Positions 1-12,539 of a stretch of 64,000 nucleotides of DNA are shown here, one piece after another. The notes under the pieces are model-generated. The model saw only the letters and a list, made by a program, of their open reading frames with translations. It did not search any database and was not told where the DNA came from. Every line of letters begins with the position of its first letter. Positions within the stretch are counted from its first letter, which is position 1. The position numbers were made by a program, and so were the translations under genes. The DNA comes from Reticulitermes lucifugus (taxonomy: Eukaryota > Arthropoda > Insecta > Blattodea > Rhinotermitidae), in assembly GCA_026260175.1 (NCBI GenBank), contig JAKCWW010000971.1, forward strand, positions 1 to 64,000. Reading direction: 5' to 3'.

Positions 1-245
1 CGTAATGTACATAGGTCTTCATGTAAAATAGATATCGTAATGTACATAGGTCTTCATGTAAAATACTCGTTATGCTTCTCAGATTTTAATAAAACTTGAA
101 TTTTCTCGACAGGTTTCCGAAAAATACTAAAATATCAAATTTCATAAAAATCAATCCAGTTGGAGCCGAGTAGTTCCATGCGGATGTAGAGACGAACAGA
201 CGTAATGAATCTATTAGTCGCTTTTCGCAATTTTGTGAACGCGCC
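1..245 (-). repeat. Family A interspersed repeat, start cut by window edge
   Basis: Unclassified repeat that recurs through the window. Shared parts are CATGAAGACCTATGTACATT, a block reading as 'AACTCGGCTCCAACTGGATT' in the opposite orientation, a TTTCATGAAATTTGG-like stretch and a tract rich in GACGGACAGA. Other copies lie near 14650-14840, 19480-19745, 21080-21240, 26575-26805, 30630-31020, 43090-43310 and 47320-47440. The first 65 bases are a direct duplication of a 30-bp unit with a 5-bp spacer. Confidence 0.7.
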
Positions 246-574
246 TAAAAACAACTATAAATTCCGTATGGCTTATTATTTATAACTATTATTTATACAT
301 GTAACATTCAAGATGGCGATGTTGCAAACTTTTGAGATAATGTCCGATACACTTAAAGTGCACACAATTTGTACTTACGTAGTATGTCTTTTCAGTAGGG
401 CAGTAGGTGCTTCCGCCAGAACTAAAATGAACAGGAGTTCATTCCTCGGACCCACAACTATTACTTAGCGAAACTGATCCAAATATCTTATATAAACAAT
501 TAGAGATATTCGCAAACCTTTTTAAAATAAGAAGGCAGTGTTCTGAAATTTGTTCATTTCTAAACTAAACTAAA

Positions 575-820
575 CTAACTCCATGGAGCAGAGTCCTTCC
601 TGAGAACCTAACAGGTTCTCAGCTAGTCAAGAAATTCCCCGCATTTTATGGAACCCGTAGGTTCATTACCGCATTCACAAGCGCCCGCCACCTGTCCCTA
701 TCCTGAGCCAGAGCAATCCAGCCCATGCCTCCCAATCCCACTTCTTGAAGATCCATTATAATATTATCCTCCCATCAACGCCTGGGTCTTCCAAGTGGTC
801 TCCTTTCCTCAGGTCTCTTT
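575..820 (-). mobile_element. 3' end of family B non-LTR retrotransposon
   Basis: Antisense copy of the LINE tail seen at 17215-17830. It contains the reverse complement of the conserved 3' sequence (tail start CTCCATGGAGCAGAGTCCTT on +) and of the segment reading GRPR..WED..W..LA.DR in better copies. It is 5'-truncated, as is typical of target-primed insertion. Confidence 0.75.
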
Positions 821-2450
821 TGATCATTATGCGTGTGATTTTATTTTCTCTACGTAAGAAATTCGGAACCAAGTAACGGCGTGTAGAAAAAGTTTATGTG
901 CAAGTCTTGTCATGCGTAGCATTCCCAGTTTCGTAGGTTTTAATTCTTTTGTAGTAAGAATATCAAAATAATGGCCGTGCAAATTTATGATACGGGACCA
1001 ATCTTAACCGCATTTAATTTGCGGATTCTGAAACTCGGTGTGATACTAACCTTGTAGAAATTTGTGTAGAATATAATATAGATTAGAATATGATTTGTGT
1101 AGGATAATGTATGTAGAATATAATATGCAGCATCTAGCTATTTTGAATTAATAAAATAACTGAGGTAGCAATTTAGTTAGGCAAATTCACTTAACGCGAT
1201 ACGATACAAGCAAGTCTACAAACTTTGGACATAAAGTTTCTACATGTGTAAAGATACAAACCTGACGAAACCGCAGTATTTAGACGTACACCTTAGTGGC
1301 AATCTACAACAGCAGAACTTATGCGCAAAGATAGATTAGAAAGCTTTGCCAGTGTCGATTTATTGCTTCTGCTGGCCTTGTATGCATATAATTTAATGCC
1401 TCCTAAGCTAAGTTATGTTCAGCAATAATGCCTTATGTTTCGTAAGTCTTCAAGTTGTCTATGAATATAAGTTATGGAAATTTTCAAATAGTTAAGTAAA
1501 ATCAACATCATAAGTTTTCCTGCAAATTCTTGAAATCTATAAGTACATATGTGTGTATGTATAGATAATACATATTCATGGTGTATGTATGTGTGTCATA
1601 AAAAGGACCCGAAGTATCGCACCACGTGTTAGTATCTGAATACTGCTGCACGGCAGTTCGAAACTATTGAAGAAGCAATAGACTTTTCTCAGGACAATGC
1701 TTCATGCAGCTGAATGGTTTAGAGAAAGCCTACTAGACCGAACCACCTACTTTCCAAATGTTAGGAATTCCAGACGAATTACATGAAAATGTTTAAACTT
1801 ACTGGCCCAGCCCTCAAGAGGCTAATAACCCACCGAATGGGAGATTTGTTCTTTTCACACCTCAGCAATAATTAATTAACACGGCCATAAACACAATGCG
1901 GCACTTTGTGGCTGGCATGCTGCCCATTCAAATTAAACGAAGTACTCCAATGCTGTAGACTTCCTTCGTTTATTCATCCATAACAATTGAGACAAATCCC
2001 ATTTTTGGGGTACTCAAATAATAAGTCAGAATTGTTTAACAGTAGCCTGCCGCTTACTCATGGGAGAAGGTAGGGTTAACAAGCACTGAAATTCTTTCCC
2101 TTTACAAACAGATTCACATACTCTTTCTGCGGCACCTTTGGCTTAGCTTACACAAAATACCTTGAAGTGCTCAGAACAAGATAAAGAAACACAATGGAAG
2201 TTTTATTGGTGATAATCAAAGATTTACAGCTCTAAAATTCCACAGTGATGGTAAGTATTTGCTTAGATGTCTGTGCCTCCTTTTGAATGATAATAAGAAT
2301 AACTTACACAAAATGCTGTAGCCTACGTGTACGAACATTGGGAAGAGTTTGCTGGACATGTGCCGGGAATGACAAGTCTGTGTAATAAGGCAGTGGAGGA
2401 GAGTGACAGACACAGGGAAGGTAATCGTACCAATTATCACCGAACTACAG

Positions 2451-2570
2451 TATAATCTGGCTCAGGATGTGTATAAGCGGCGGGCTTTTGTGAACACGCT
2501 AATGAAACTTCTGTTGCCACAAACTGCGAGAATTTCTTGACTAGATAAGAAAATGGCGCTGCTTCATGCC
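2451..2570 (+). mobile_element. Short 3' fragment of family B LINE
   Basis: Shares ATCTGGCTCAGGAT and GCGGGCTTTTGTGAA with other family B tails and ends near TTTCTTGACTAG. Strongly truncated and diverged. Confidence 0.55.
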
Positions 2571-3343
2571 GTCTGTTGATCAGTCATTTAGTCTAAAAAA
2601 ATGGATACTTAAAAGGCTAAAATATGTGGAATCAGAATTAGTTTAATTACATGTTTTTCAATGAAACTAAGCCAGTAAAATCAAAACAATGAAACGTGAG
2701 CGAAAGTTTCGCAACCGCATTTCGCAACACAACCACTGTGTACGTTGCATTTAATAGTCGCTACGTACAATACGCCTCGATCTCCTAAAACGCCTCTTTC
2801 TATCAGAAGTGCCAATCAGAGGGGGCAGACCTAGACAAATTATTTTTTCGGGCAGACTAAATATGATCTAAATTCGCCAAGAAATTAGAGATGTGTGAAA
2901 GAATTTACCAGCTATCCACAGATGGATCTATTACGGAAATTATGTATGTCACGAAAAATGATATACGTAGGCCTAAATAAAACACTTTTTACGTCTAATA
3001 AAATTTTCAGCAAGTCTTAAACGGTTTTAGAAATAAATAATAGGAATGAACGCACCAGAATTGTTGCCGAATGCGTACGTTTCCTAACTTCTTATCCTGG
3101 CAGAGAATCCTGCTGCCTGCTTCCTGGTATTAAAGATCATAACTGTAATTACACATACACACGTACTCGACTACCACAGCTCAAGCTTTTTGACATAATG
3201 TATACCTCAAATATTTCGTTTGACATTCTCATACACAGAACGGGGTCCGAGCACATAATCCAACTGTGCAACCGGTCCAGAACCGTATACACTCTGACCT
3301 CGTAGTTACTGTGGACGGAACGGGCGGGGATCTTCCACCGCAA

Positions 3344-3350
3344 GCGCGCG

Positions 3351-3382
<32 letters not shown>
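3344..3382. repeat. (CA)n microsatellite
   Basis: GCGCGCG followed by an almost uninterrupted CA run of about 33 bases. Open frames across it on both strands have low-complexity CVCV/HTHT translations and are not genes. A smaller CA run lies at about 4452-4466. Confidence 0.9.
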
Positions 3383-6300
3383 TTCGCAATCTGCATTTTG
3401 CCCAGCAATGTGTTGTGTATTTATATTTGCCTTATGATCGTTACTAAACACTGTGATTCTTATCCTTATACAGCATTCACCGATAGGTCTTTATAATGAA
3501 AGCACACTGTGCTCTCTGTGAGGTACGAACTGAATCATTATAAATAACGTAGATTAATTTTAGTGTTAAAATCGTGAAGAGACGCTTAGAATAAGAAAAA
3601 GAGGTATATTTCATAAATTTTGCGAGATATCTGTTGGTTCGACAATTATTTTGCAAGAAACCCAACGAATACGTGTAGGCATTCGTGTAAAATGTCCATT
3701 ATTGTTGTAAAATTTCACTACTTGTACCAAAAATTAAATAAAATTAACCAATACCAAATTACCTGAAAATCCTTTAACAAGGATCAAAAAATTTTATAAT
3801 TAGCCCTTACAAGAACAGTGGTTACTATATGTACCATCTGCTTTAATAGAAGAAACAGGGTGTTTTCCGTGCGGTAGGAAAGGAATTTTCAAATACTATT
3901 TAGATAAACTTCAGAGTTCAAAAGTTCAGAACTGTAAGACATAGATCTGAAGCTATTTCGATTTCTATCGACCTTAAGACAAATGACAGACGAAAGAGCG
4001 TTGTAATGTGTGAGTCGGATGGCGATTTATTGAGTTCCGCCCCGGGCTCAAGCGAGTGGGCCGTACTGTACCGTATCTCAATTAGTTCGTTACTTGCTTC
4101 CAAATGTAGCCTTCAATACAAGAGCGACTTTACTCACCACAGTCTTACAAAACTTCGTGGTCGACTTGCTAGCACTCCAGATTGGGGTCTTAAGCTGATT
4201 TACTGTCCCTGTAGGCAAATTCCGTGATAGATCCACAAATTAGTCCACAGCCGCTTCCTTCCAAATACTCTCGAATTCATTAACCCTCACTATTCAACGC
4301 ATCGAGCCTGAGCTACCGGCAGTATCGTTTAATAATACCAAAACGAAAGAAACAAACCACAGCCTTCTTGACCTGACAAATGTTGTTATCGTACTAAGTA
4401 GTCCAAACAACATGCGTGAACCATTGACTGTATGTACGTATCTTGACATAGGACACACACACACACCGTATGTGCACGAGCATTTCAAACCGTCGCAGTC
4501 ATAATTTCATTTTTCATTATCGGCAATAAAATACTCGATTAAAAGGAAAAATGACTTGAATTGAAAGAAACAAAGAATAGCATCCAAAATCTTTCCCAAA
4601 CGACACAAGATCGATTTGAATTCATATGTTTCCAAACATTAAGAAATTGGTCGCTGTATTTATGTTATTTTCAATCAAATGTCCAACGTTTCATACATAC
4701 CTGTATCAAAGTAATCATTCATTAAATCAAATAAAGTGGAAAGTACGAAATTTCTTACAAACCAATGAACAGTTTGCGTAAAATCTCTAAGTGCTACTTA
4801 CAATAACTTGCAAGCTAGTTGGGAAAAGCTCGTTCTCTTGTGTCTCCAAACAAGAAGTAGAAACTGTGGCTGGTATACGATTCCCAGTGAGGACTTCAGA
4901 GCTTCTTTATGACCACGTCCCAATAGACTCTGCAGTCCATTCAGCTTCTTGTTGAATAAGGGGCGAATAGAGTCCTTTCTAGAGAATGAAGACGGACAGA
5001 GCGTGAGTCTACCCACCAACTTCCATTAGTGCCAAGTATTAAAACGCGGGAACTTTACGTCCACCCCCTCTCTACGTCAACATTACGTAGTGGTGGTACA
5101 CCTGCTGAGGAGACATTTCTTCATGTCCAGGAAGTATGCCTCCCGTTGCAATGAACATGTTTGCAGTGATGAGGTGTTCCTCTCTAATGGTTTTACGACT
5201 CGGCTAATCGCAGAGATAAAATGTGGTGTCATCGCCTTTGCTGTTCCAGCGGTAGTTCCGTGTCAGACTAACTGGCACCGCCCTTATCCTAACATGCGGT
5301 CCCGTAATACCGTAAAAAGACATCCTATTTCAGTAATTAGCAGGCTTACTCCATATTCGGATGGTTCGAGATTGGACTTTTGGACAGGATATATGCTATC
5401 ATGACCGAGGACTCTTGTGGTTGTATCACCCTTCTGGCCAAATTGTGAGCGCACCTCTTAAAGTGGGCTACGACCACTTCCACATCCTTCTTAGCCACAC
5501 CCCATAATCAAAAGACGCGATAGAAGCAATGCAGTTGAGTACTATCTTTATATAACAACTAGTAAAAATAAATAAAGAAAGAAATAAATAAGAGACATAT
5601 TAAATGAAGTTACTGAGAACAATTTTTTGGAGTTTGCACATACAGTGTGTTTCGTAAAGATTTCACGACACTGCAGATTATGTAACATAAATGATACAAA
5701 ACATACCAGAATATTTATTATTTGAATCTAGGTGTACACATGACTGCATCCGCTAACACCATGTTTTTGCAGTATGCAGCCCTTATATCTCTAATGTTTA
5801 TAACAATATCCTCCACCAGATAAGGCCAGCACTTACTAATTACAACAATTTTATCGTTTCATCCTTCACTACCAATATTGGATTTAGATTCTTCTTATCT
5901 CATTTAAATCTAAACTTTAAAAAATCCTGAACTTTTAAAATCTGCAGCATTAGTACACATTCATATTCTCCTATACGCTACATCTTAATTGATATTGAGA
6001 CACTTACTATTCGAAAATACACTGATTTTTTTAACACTTTGAAAATTACATCCGTCTAAGTTATGTACAAAAATTCAGTTCATACCTCACAAAGAACAAA
6101 CTCCGTATCCATTCAAAAGGAATCATTCAATGCTGTTCAGGAAAATAATCGATGTTGATTGTGAGAATCACGAAAGACACATCAATATTTTGCGGGTAAA
6201 ATGAAGAGTTCCAAATGATAACGCAAGTAGTATACTCGTATATAGTTACCATTGGGCCTTAAACGGTTAAAAAAGAAAAAATCCTTAAACATTTCCGTAA

Positions 6301-7614
6301 CAAGGCACAAAAACTTCCACTTAAAGAGAACTGAGGGCACTTTCCAGAGCGTTACATGATTTTTCCATCCACCGAAATAAAACAAGACGCTCATCACTGA
6401 ATACGTTGGTATGCGGCACATGTCAGTCATCCTGCATATTCTGCACGATTTGGCAAAAAAAACTGATAAAGCTGTTTATGTCACCATCTGTAATCGCCTG
6501 CAATAATTTGTAGGCTTGTCTGTAAGGTCTCATCTTTAATAGCCTCTTAAGAATAAGATATAATGTGCTTTGCTCTTTTTACGTGTGACGCCATCTTGTG
6601 AGTTCAGTGATATGAGCGCGCCGTACGGCAATATGGGAACTGCACCAACCGGGACATAAACATTTTGAGTTCCTTTGTCACATCCTCTATCATGCACGCT
6701 AGGTGTTGTGAATATGTGAATTTACATGCATTATTATGAAACATTCTGTAGATATATATAATCCAAATCAGGAACCCCAAAGTATGGTGTATTATTTAAC
6801 TCTGAACGTTCAGAAAGAATAAAAGTCCACAAACTATAATTACTTAGCAAGCCACGGAACAAAAGTAACAATAAACAATATTATACAGGCCTATCTTAAG
6901 ACACCTATTTCAAATGCAATTAACATGTAAGTTGTAGACGTATGGCAGTGCCTGCACGGATAATACGTATAGTTTAGTGGAAATGAAAATAATGTGTGTA
7001 GAATTCAAGCAAAACTGTGGTAAGCTGCGGGAAAGAAAAATTATTACTTCACAAAAAAAGTAACTAGCGTGGACCCAGGAGGGTAAGGATGGACAGTGAA
7101 CGACAGGCGACGTTTTTAAGCTCACAGACGGAAAGCCACCTAGAGTACCTAGAAGCAAATGGGAATATTATTTCTGTAAATCTCTTCCTTGAATTGAAAG
7201 CGTTTAGTTTGTCCAATTCATAGAGATCGACAAGGTAGAACTGCAAATATTCACGGGTTTTATTGAAGTCTATAAACAGCCGATATACAGCCCCACTGCA
7301 GATCTACTTCCGTTTTCCCTTCAGTATCTCACAAATACAGAATATTGTATCAGTAGTCAATATATTAGGTAACTCTGCACTGACTGTCTTCAACAACTTC
7401 TTAGTCAATAAAGTGATAATCCTGACAATTTATCAGTTATACCGACTGTCTTTTGAATAAGTACAATACAGATTCCTTCCACCGTTGTAAAAATTGTGTC
7501 TTGTTCAAAATACAATAACAAGTTTGTAGGTCAACCAAACTGAATCATGCAGTAACGCTTCTAAGTAGTATAAGAAGTTACCAGGTCCAAATAACAGTTA
7601 AAACACCACCTATC

Positions 7615-7995
7615 CTAAATGGGGTTTCGTTGTTTCACTCAGTCCCTCCAGGCAAATGCCGTGGCAGTACAAGATTTAAGGTACCGGCAATTCGGAAGCT
7701 TTTGTTAGCCTTCAACTTGATTTTCTTTCACGACGAGTGTTTAATCTTGGACTAGGCAGGATCAGAATGTGGAGGCAGCAAGCTCCTCCGAAATGCGAAT
7801 AACTATTCACCAGTCAACACTGCGCCACATCCCAAAAGACCTGAATCTTGGCCACATAACAGACCTCCATACTCGGCCACGATCGCTTATTTCCACATCC
7901 TTCCAGTTGATTAATCGCTATCGCCTTTCCTTTAGACGCTACATAGCCAGAACTACTGACAGCGGCGTTAAATAAACCACAGACAAATAAATAAA
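7615..7995 (+). repeat. SINE body, 5' part lost
   Basis: Contains GTTTCACTCAGTCCCTCCAGGC followed by a (A/T)AAATA-rich tail (AAATAAACCACAGACAAATA). The same body follows a tRNA-like head at 13985-14275 and 50515-50720. A telescoping hammerhead-like motif lies within it at 7761-7795. Confidence 0.5.
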
Positions 7996-8994
7996 CACAT
8001 ACATAAATAAAAAGTATGTAATATCATATCATAATGTCCTCCACTATTTGGATCAATTCTGTCGGAAGTAGATCAACACCTGGCCATTTATACCTTTCCA
8101 TCAAACAGCAATGTCAACTTTGCACGAACTAGGCTGAGAATACTAACGCGCTGAATCTGGCAGCTACTAATTCAGTTTACTCTAAACTCTAAAGCATAAC
8201 AATAATTTCAGTGAAGAGCAACATATGCACGCGGACTATACAGTGCCTGTAGTCATTTGATTGCATTCTCCATCACCCGCCAGTAAATGCAGCAGCTTAG
8301 TTTAAAATAAGCCGTCAGTCTCTTTGACCTCTCTCGGATGAGGAGGTGTTAAGAGTAAGGTCTCGCAGTGTGGGGCCGGACCTCCCTGCCGGCACATGAT
8401 TGATCTGCCGCCTACTCAGAAATGTTCCAACACTCTGGAGAAACCTTATCTTCACCACGAAAAAGCGAAAAGAGCGGTCGAATCTAAAGACCGAGAAACG
8501 CAAGGTACATCAACGGATTCTGTATAAGGCATCTAATGCACACAGAGTTGACGTGTTCCAATTTGAGGTTCCGATGTAAGTTTTTATAACATTAATCTTT
8601 TTCGCTCAATGTTTAACTCACTAATTAATCAAGCCTGGAATTAATTTAGAGGTACCTCTAAATGTCTCTCAAAAGATAATAGAGTATGAACAGTTTATCA
8701 CTGACCTTACTGTTCTCACCAGACAAAACACAAATAATAAAAAATTTTCGTCTCCGGAGCTGACCCTGGGTATGCAGCCCGTTATGGTCATCAAACCAAA
8801 ACATTTGATGTAATTTATGTTGTAATTTCTCATTGAAACATTTCAATACGAGATGCATATTTTCAGTGATGTTATTATATTCGACTTCAGAATTCAATGT
8901 TGGGTGCATCTAGCAGAGTCTAAAGCGAGAGATTGAGATATTCTACTGACAACAATTATGTTGCAAAGTAACAAATTCCAACGAGCACATTCCT

Positions 8995-9300
8995 TCTTGA
9001 GAAGCTAAAAGTCCCTCAGCGGGCTAAGAAATTCACGACTTTATTGAACTCGGTAGTCGTTACAATATTAAAATGTGCCCTTTACTAGTTCATATCCTGA
9101 GCCAGTCTTCATCCCGTCATCACAATCCTTCAAGATCACTTTTTATATTTTCCCACTATACACACCTGGACCACCCTAGTGGTCTCTCCCCTTCAGGTTT
9201 CCCCACCAAACTTTAAATGCATTTTTCATCTGTCCCATTCCTCCATCACCCTAACAATATTTGGTTAAGAGCACAAATTATAAAACCCCTTACAAACACA
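8995..9300 (-). mobile_element. Diverged family B LINE 3' end
   Basis: Antisense remnant sharing CCTGAGCCAG, the TCTTCAAGATC-type block and the GTGGTCTCT..CCTTCAGG block with 575-820. Extends through CAATATTTGG, which also occurs in the copy at 15590-15900. Confidence 0.55.
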
Positions 9301-9699
9301 TAGTCGTTATCACCGATATTATTCTCACGCGTCTTATAATTATTTTTTTAGGGCTAGAAAAGACTACCTTAAGAACTTATTGTTAGTTCTTCCGTTGTGG
9401 ATCCTAGTTTCGCAACTGGGGCCTCTAATACCACAGATAAAAACAATGAGACGTATTAGTTGATGGTAAGGAGGTTCGTGCAGAAGTAAATGACGAGAAA
9501 GATAAGCAGGCCTATATGTTCCTCTCGTGAACAGAATTCAGAAAAAAATCACAATCTAAAAGTAGTCAAAAAAATCCTTTGAAAATGTGGCAAACCTCAA
9601 ATACTTGGGAACGATACTAACAGATTAAAATTGCACGCACAAATAATTTAACAGGAGTTCAAATTCAGGGAATGCTTGCTACCATTCTGTCCAGAATCT

Positions 9700-10230
9700 T
9701 TTTCCTAAAAGTATAAAGATTAGTGTACAAAAACTATAATCTTCTTCTGTTGTTTTATATAGCTGTAAAGTATGTCTCTGATATTAACGGACGGACATAG
9801 GCCGAGGGTGTCCGAGAACAGAGTTATGAGGAAAATTTCTGGACCTGGAACAGAGGAATTAACATGACTGGAAAGCCTACACAATGATAAGCGATATGAT
9901 TTGTAATCCTAGTTAAATATAATAAGGCTATCAGATCAAGGGTTATGAGATGCATGATGAATGTGACACGCATTGTGAAAAACAGAAATGCCTACAGGAT
10001 TTTGGTGGTGAAGTCTGAAGGACAGAGGCAGCTTGGGGGATCTTGAGGTACATGGAAGGATAATATTAGTATGGATTCTAAAGAAACAGGATGAGATAGC
10101 GTGGAACGGATTAATCTGAATCGGGACATGGACAAGTGGCATTTTGTAGTGAATACAGCAATGAACCTTCGGGTTCAATAAAATGTGGGGAATGTTTTAG
10201 CTAGCTGGGGACAGATTTTTTTTCTCTAGA
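9700..10230 (+). mobile_element. Family B LINE fragment, C-terminal reading frame and 3' UTR
   Basis: Same-sense remnant of the 17215-17830 element: VLYSCK-like start, frame-broken middle, then GGATAATATTAGTATGGATT, ATGAACCTTCGGGTTC and AAAATGTGGGGAATG. Several stops and frameshifts; not coding. Confidence 0.65.
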
Positions 10231-10924
10231 AAGGCCATGCTCCCTGAATTTGGTTGGTTAAAACACTCCGGCATCAAATCTCATGCACATCGTTTCAGTG
10301 GTGCTCAAACAGAAGGGCAGCCGGCAAACAGACAGACACAGCGACTTGACTATGCTCCTTTTTTAAACCTTTATTTGCAAAAATGTAAAAAATTACTATA
10401 AATTGTTTGTTATGCATGATGTTTTGGGTCTCCCGGTATTCCAGCTGGCGTTCAATCAATTAGTCTGGCGTCTAAGTTTCTCCGTTCTTTTCATTGTCAT
10501 TATAAGTTACTCAAGAAGCAACCAGCTAATAATGATGCGTCATATAGTGGCCTCATGTAGTCCTGAGGACCGCACCGCACGCTGTAACACCTCAACACCG
10601 CCAGACAACTCAATTCCCACCCAGGCGGCTCCGTAACAAACACCGGTGCCGCAAGCCTTCTTTCAGAGACACAAACCTCTAATAAACGTCACGGATCCCA
10701 ACACAACAAAATGTTCCTAAACAATAAAAAAAAGCTATTTTTCTTATAAATGCGTGAAGTAGAAAGAGAAGAGGTGTGGATGATGGGGAAACAAAGGTGA
10801 CGCGGTTAGACGCATTCGGTGAGGGCTGAACAAACCAACACATAGCCGCTCGAACGAATGTTTCTGTGTAGCAAGTCTACTTTGTATTCGGTAGGAAAAG
10901 ATTTAAAATCTCGGTCCAAACAAT

Positions 10925-11155
10925 GCCCACACCGACTGATGTTTTTCGTGGATTTTCTCGATCCCTTCAGGCAAATGCCTGAAGGGTTTTCAAATTACGT
11001 TATGAAAGACTCATTGCACATTCTTTCTAATTCAATGTTTACGGATTTTCCTACCATTCGACGCTATGCAATCCTAGCTCCTGACAGCCTCTGTAAAGAA
11101 TCCGCAAAAAACCAACAAATATAAACTGAATAACTAAGTGTAATAAATAAAATAT
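10925..11155 (+). repeat. SINE body fragment
   Basis: GTTTTTCGTGGATTTTCTCG and CAGGCAAATGCCTGAAGGG match the GTTTTCGTGG/CCTCCAGGCAAATGCC body of the 50515-50720 SINE. Ends in a TAATAAATAAAATA tail. The open frame over it (10858-11124) is an artefact of the repeat. Confidence 0.5.
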
Positions 11156-11220
11156 TTTCGTGCGAGACCTATGCGAAACGAGTAATATTTACGGCAGTCA
11201 TTGTAACACAAAGCTGATGA

Positions 11221-11480
11221 TTTTTTTTTCAGTGGCGCAACAGCCCCTAGTGGGCCACGGCCTCATCTTTGTTGAGGCTTCACGATCACACTCAGTTAGA
11301 CCCACTACACTCGGCAGGACTCCTCTGGAAGAGTGATCAGCCCGACGCAGAGACCTCTACCTGACAACACACAACACTCACAAGAGACAGACATCTTAGC
11401 CCCCGGCGGGATTCGAACCCACAACCCCAGTAAACGAACGGCCGCAGACCCACGCCTTAGACAGCGCCGCCACTGGGATC
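11221..11480 (-). repeat. tRNA-derived SINE with A-rich tail
   Basis: On the - strand the head carries a clear pol III box B, GGTTCGAATCCC (11419-11408), preceded by a degenerate box A region. A body of about 170 bases follows and ends in an A tract (T run at 11221-11229 on +). The frame across it gives RLLGLWVRIPPG, a translation seen widely where insect tRNA-headed SINEs are read as protein. Apparently full length. Confidence 0.75.
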
Positions 11481-12291
11481 GGCACAAAGCTGACGATAAC
11501 ACTCTGTTCTGTCAAGGCACTACGTGACACTCGTCTGAACTAATGAGGAAAATCACGGAAAACCTCAGTTAGGACAGTCGGTTTCCCGACGTCTGCCGCC
11601 GTTAAAAACTCAAACCACGTTTGGGAAAGGAGAGAAACGCCTGTTGTCAGACGACCCAAATGACACAATTGTTGGCTGTGTGGCCTGACTACTTCTTTTT
11701 AATCCCCACAACGTTTCTTGTGGGAGTGGAAACATGGAAACATACTTCCACGATTTCGTAAACGCAGCTCTGTGAGATGAGTGGTTGGCTTCACACTGTC
11801 GTTCTTTTACATTGAGTCTCTGACAATCTCCTGATAAATTCCTCCAGGAAATGTGGAAAAATGCCCCCCTGACCTGACTTACAATTGCTGTTAAGAAAAC
11901 ATTTACTCGGCAGTTACTGTCATCAGTGTTCCACTGCTGGCACGGTCAGCTCGGCGTTCTAGCAGTCATCGGCTTGAGAAATCGTGGCATTGCATTTGGA
12001 GAGAAGTAAACTAGACGAGGAGACAACCTATAAACTGAAGAGTTAGTGCAAATGTGTTGTTAATGTTCCTTCTTTTTTGTATTGTTTTGCAGAATATGAA
12101 AGAGTCCGTCGAGAAAGAGTGTAATAGGCCTATATTATCCATTTGCCCATGCCTCGTATATAGTTTATAGGTCTCTATGTCACTGGTCTTGCCCCCGGTC
12201 TCTCAGAGTTACAACAGTATACTTAGTAAAGGGACTGTTGTGCTGGTTTAATCCCGGAAGGAAATTTACAAACAGAGTACTGTGATTTCAG

Positions 12292-12539
12292 AGCGCTGAG
12301 GAAGGCAGGCTTACAGTGGAATATGACAGGGGCGTCGTCGTCAATGTGTCGCAAAGCCTTGAAGTTCGGGCTAGTGCGACGCCAAACCAAACTGTGTCGC
12401 AGCACAACGCAGGCCATGCCGCACATCGTGAAGGCAGCCGCACAGGCAGTTGCCACTTGTCAGAGTGTGTTCGCAGACCGCAGGTGGAATTGTACCTCCA
12501 TAGAGACGGCTCCCAGCTTCACTCCCGATATCACGACAG
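12292..12539 (+). CDS. Wnt11: Wnt11 coding exon 1 in window
   Basis: The acceptor follows TGTGATTTCAG and the donor is CAG|GTAGAG. The exon starts with one base of a split codon, carries 82 codons and ends in phase 1. It encodes LCRSTTQAMPHIVKAA and FADRRWNC, the conserved Wnt N-terminal helix and first cysteine motif. An in-frame ATG at 12323 is unlikely to be the start because no signal peptide follows and the open frame continues back to the acceptor. Confidence 0.9.

Larger units (their letters stand above)
1..12291. other. Repeat-rich DNA upstream of the first recognised Wnt11 exon
   Basis: No conserved protein exon was recognised here. It holds family A copies (1-245), LINE 3' ends (575-820, 2451-2570, 8995-9300, 9700-10230), SINE bodies (7615-7995, 10925-11155, 11221-11480) and CA microsatellites. 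The signal-peptide exon of Wnt11 could be inside this stretch or before position 1; it must end in phase 2, and none was identified with confidence. Confidence 0.7.

Noticed and set aside
3149-3496. Open frames with CVCVFVCVCVCA or HTHTHKHTHT
   Set aside because: Translations of the CA microsatellite.
10858-11124. 88-codon + strand open frame
   Set aside because: Lies over a SINE body, and the translation has no domain.
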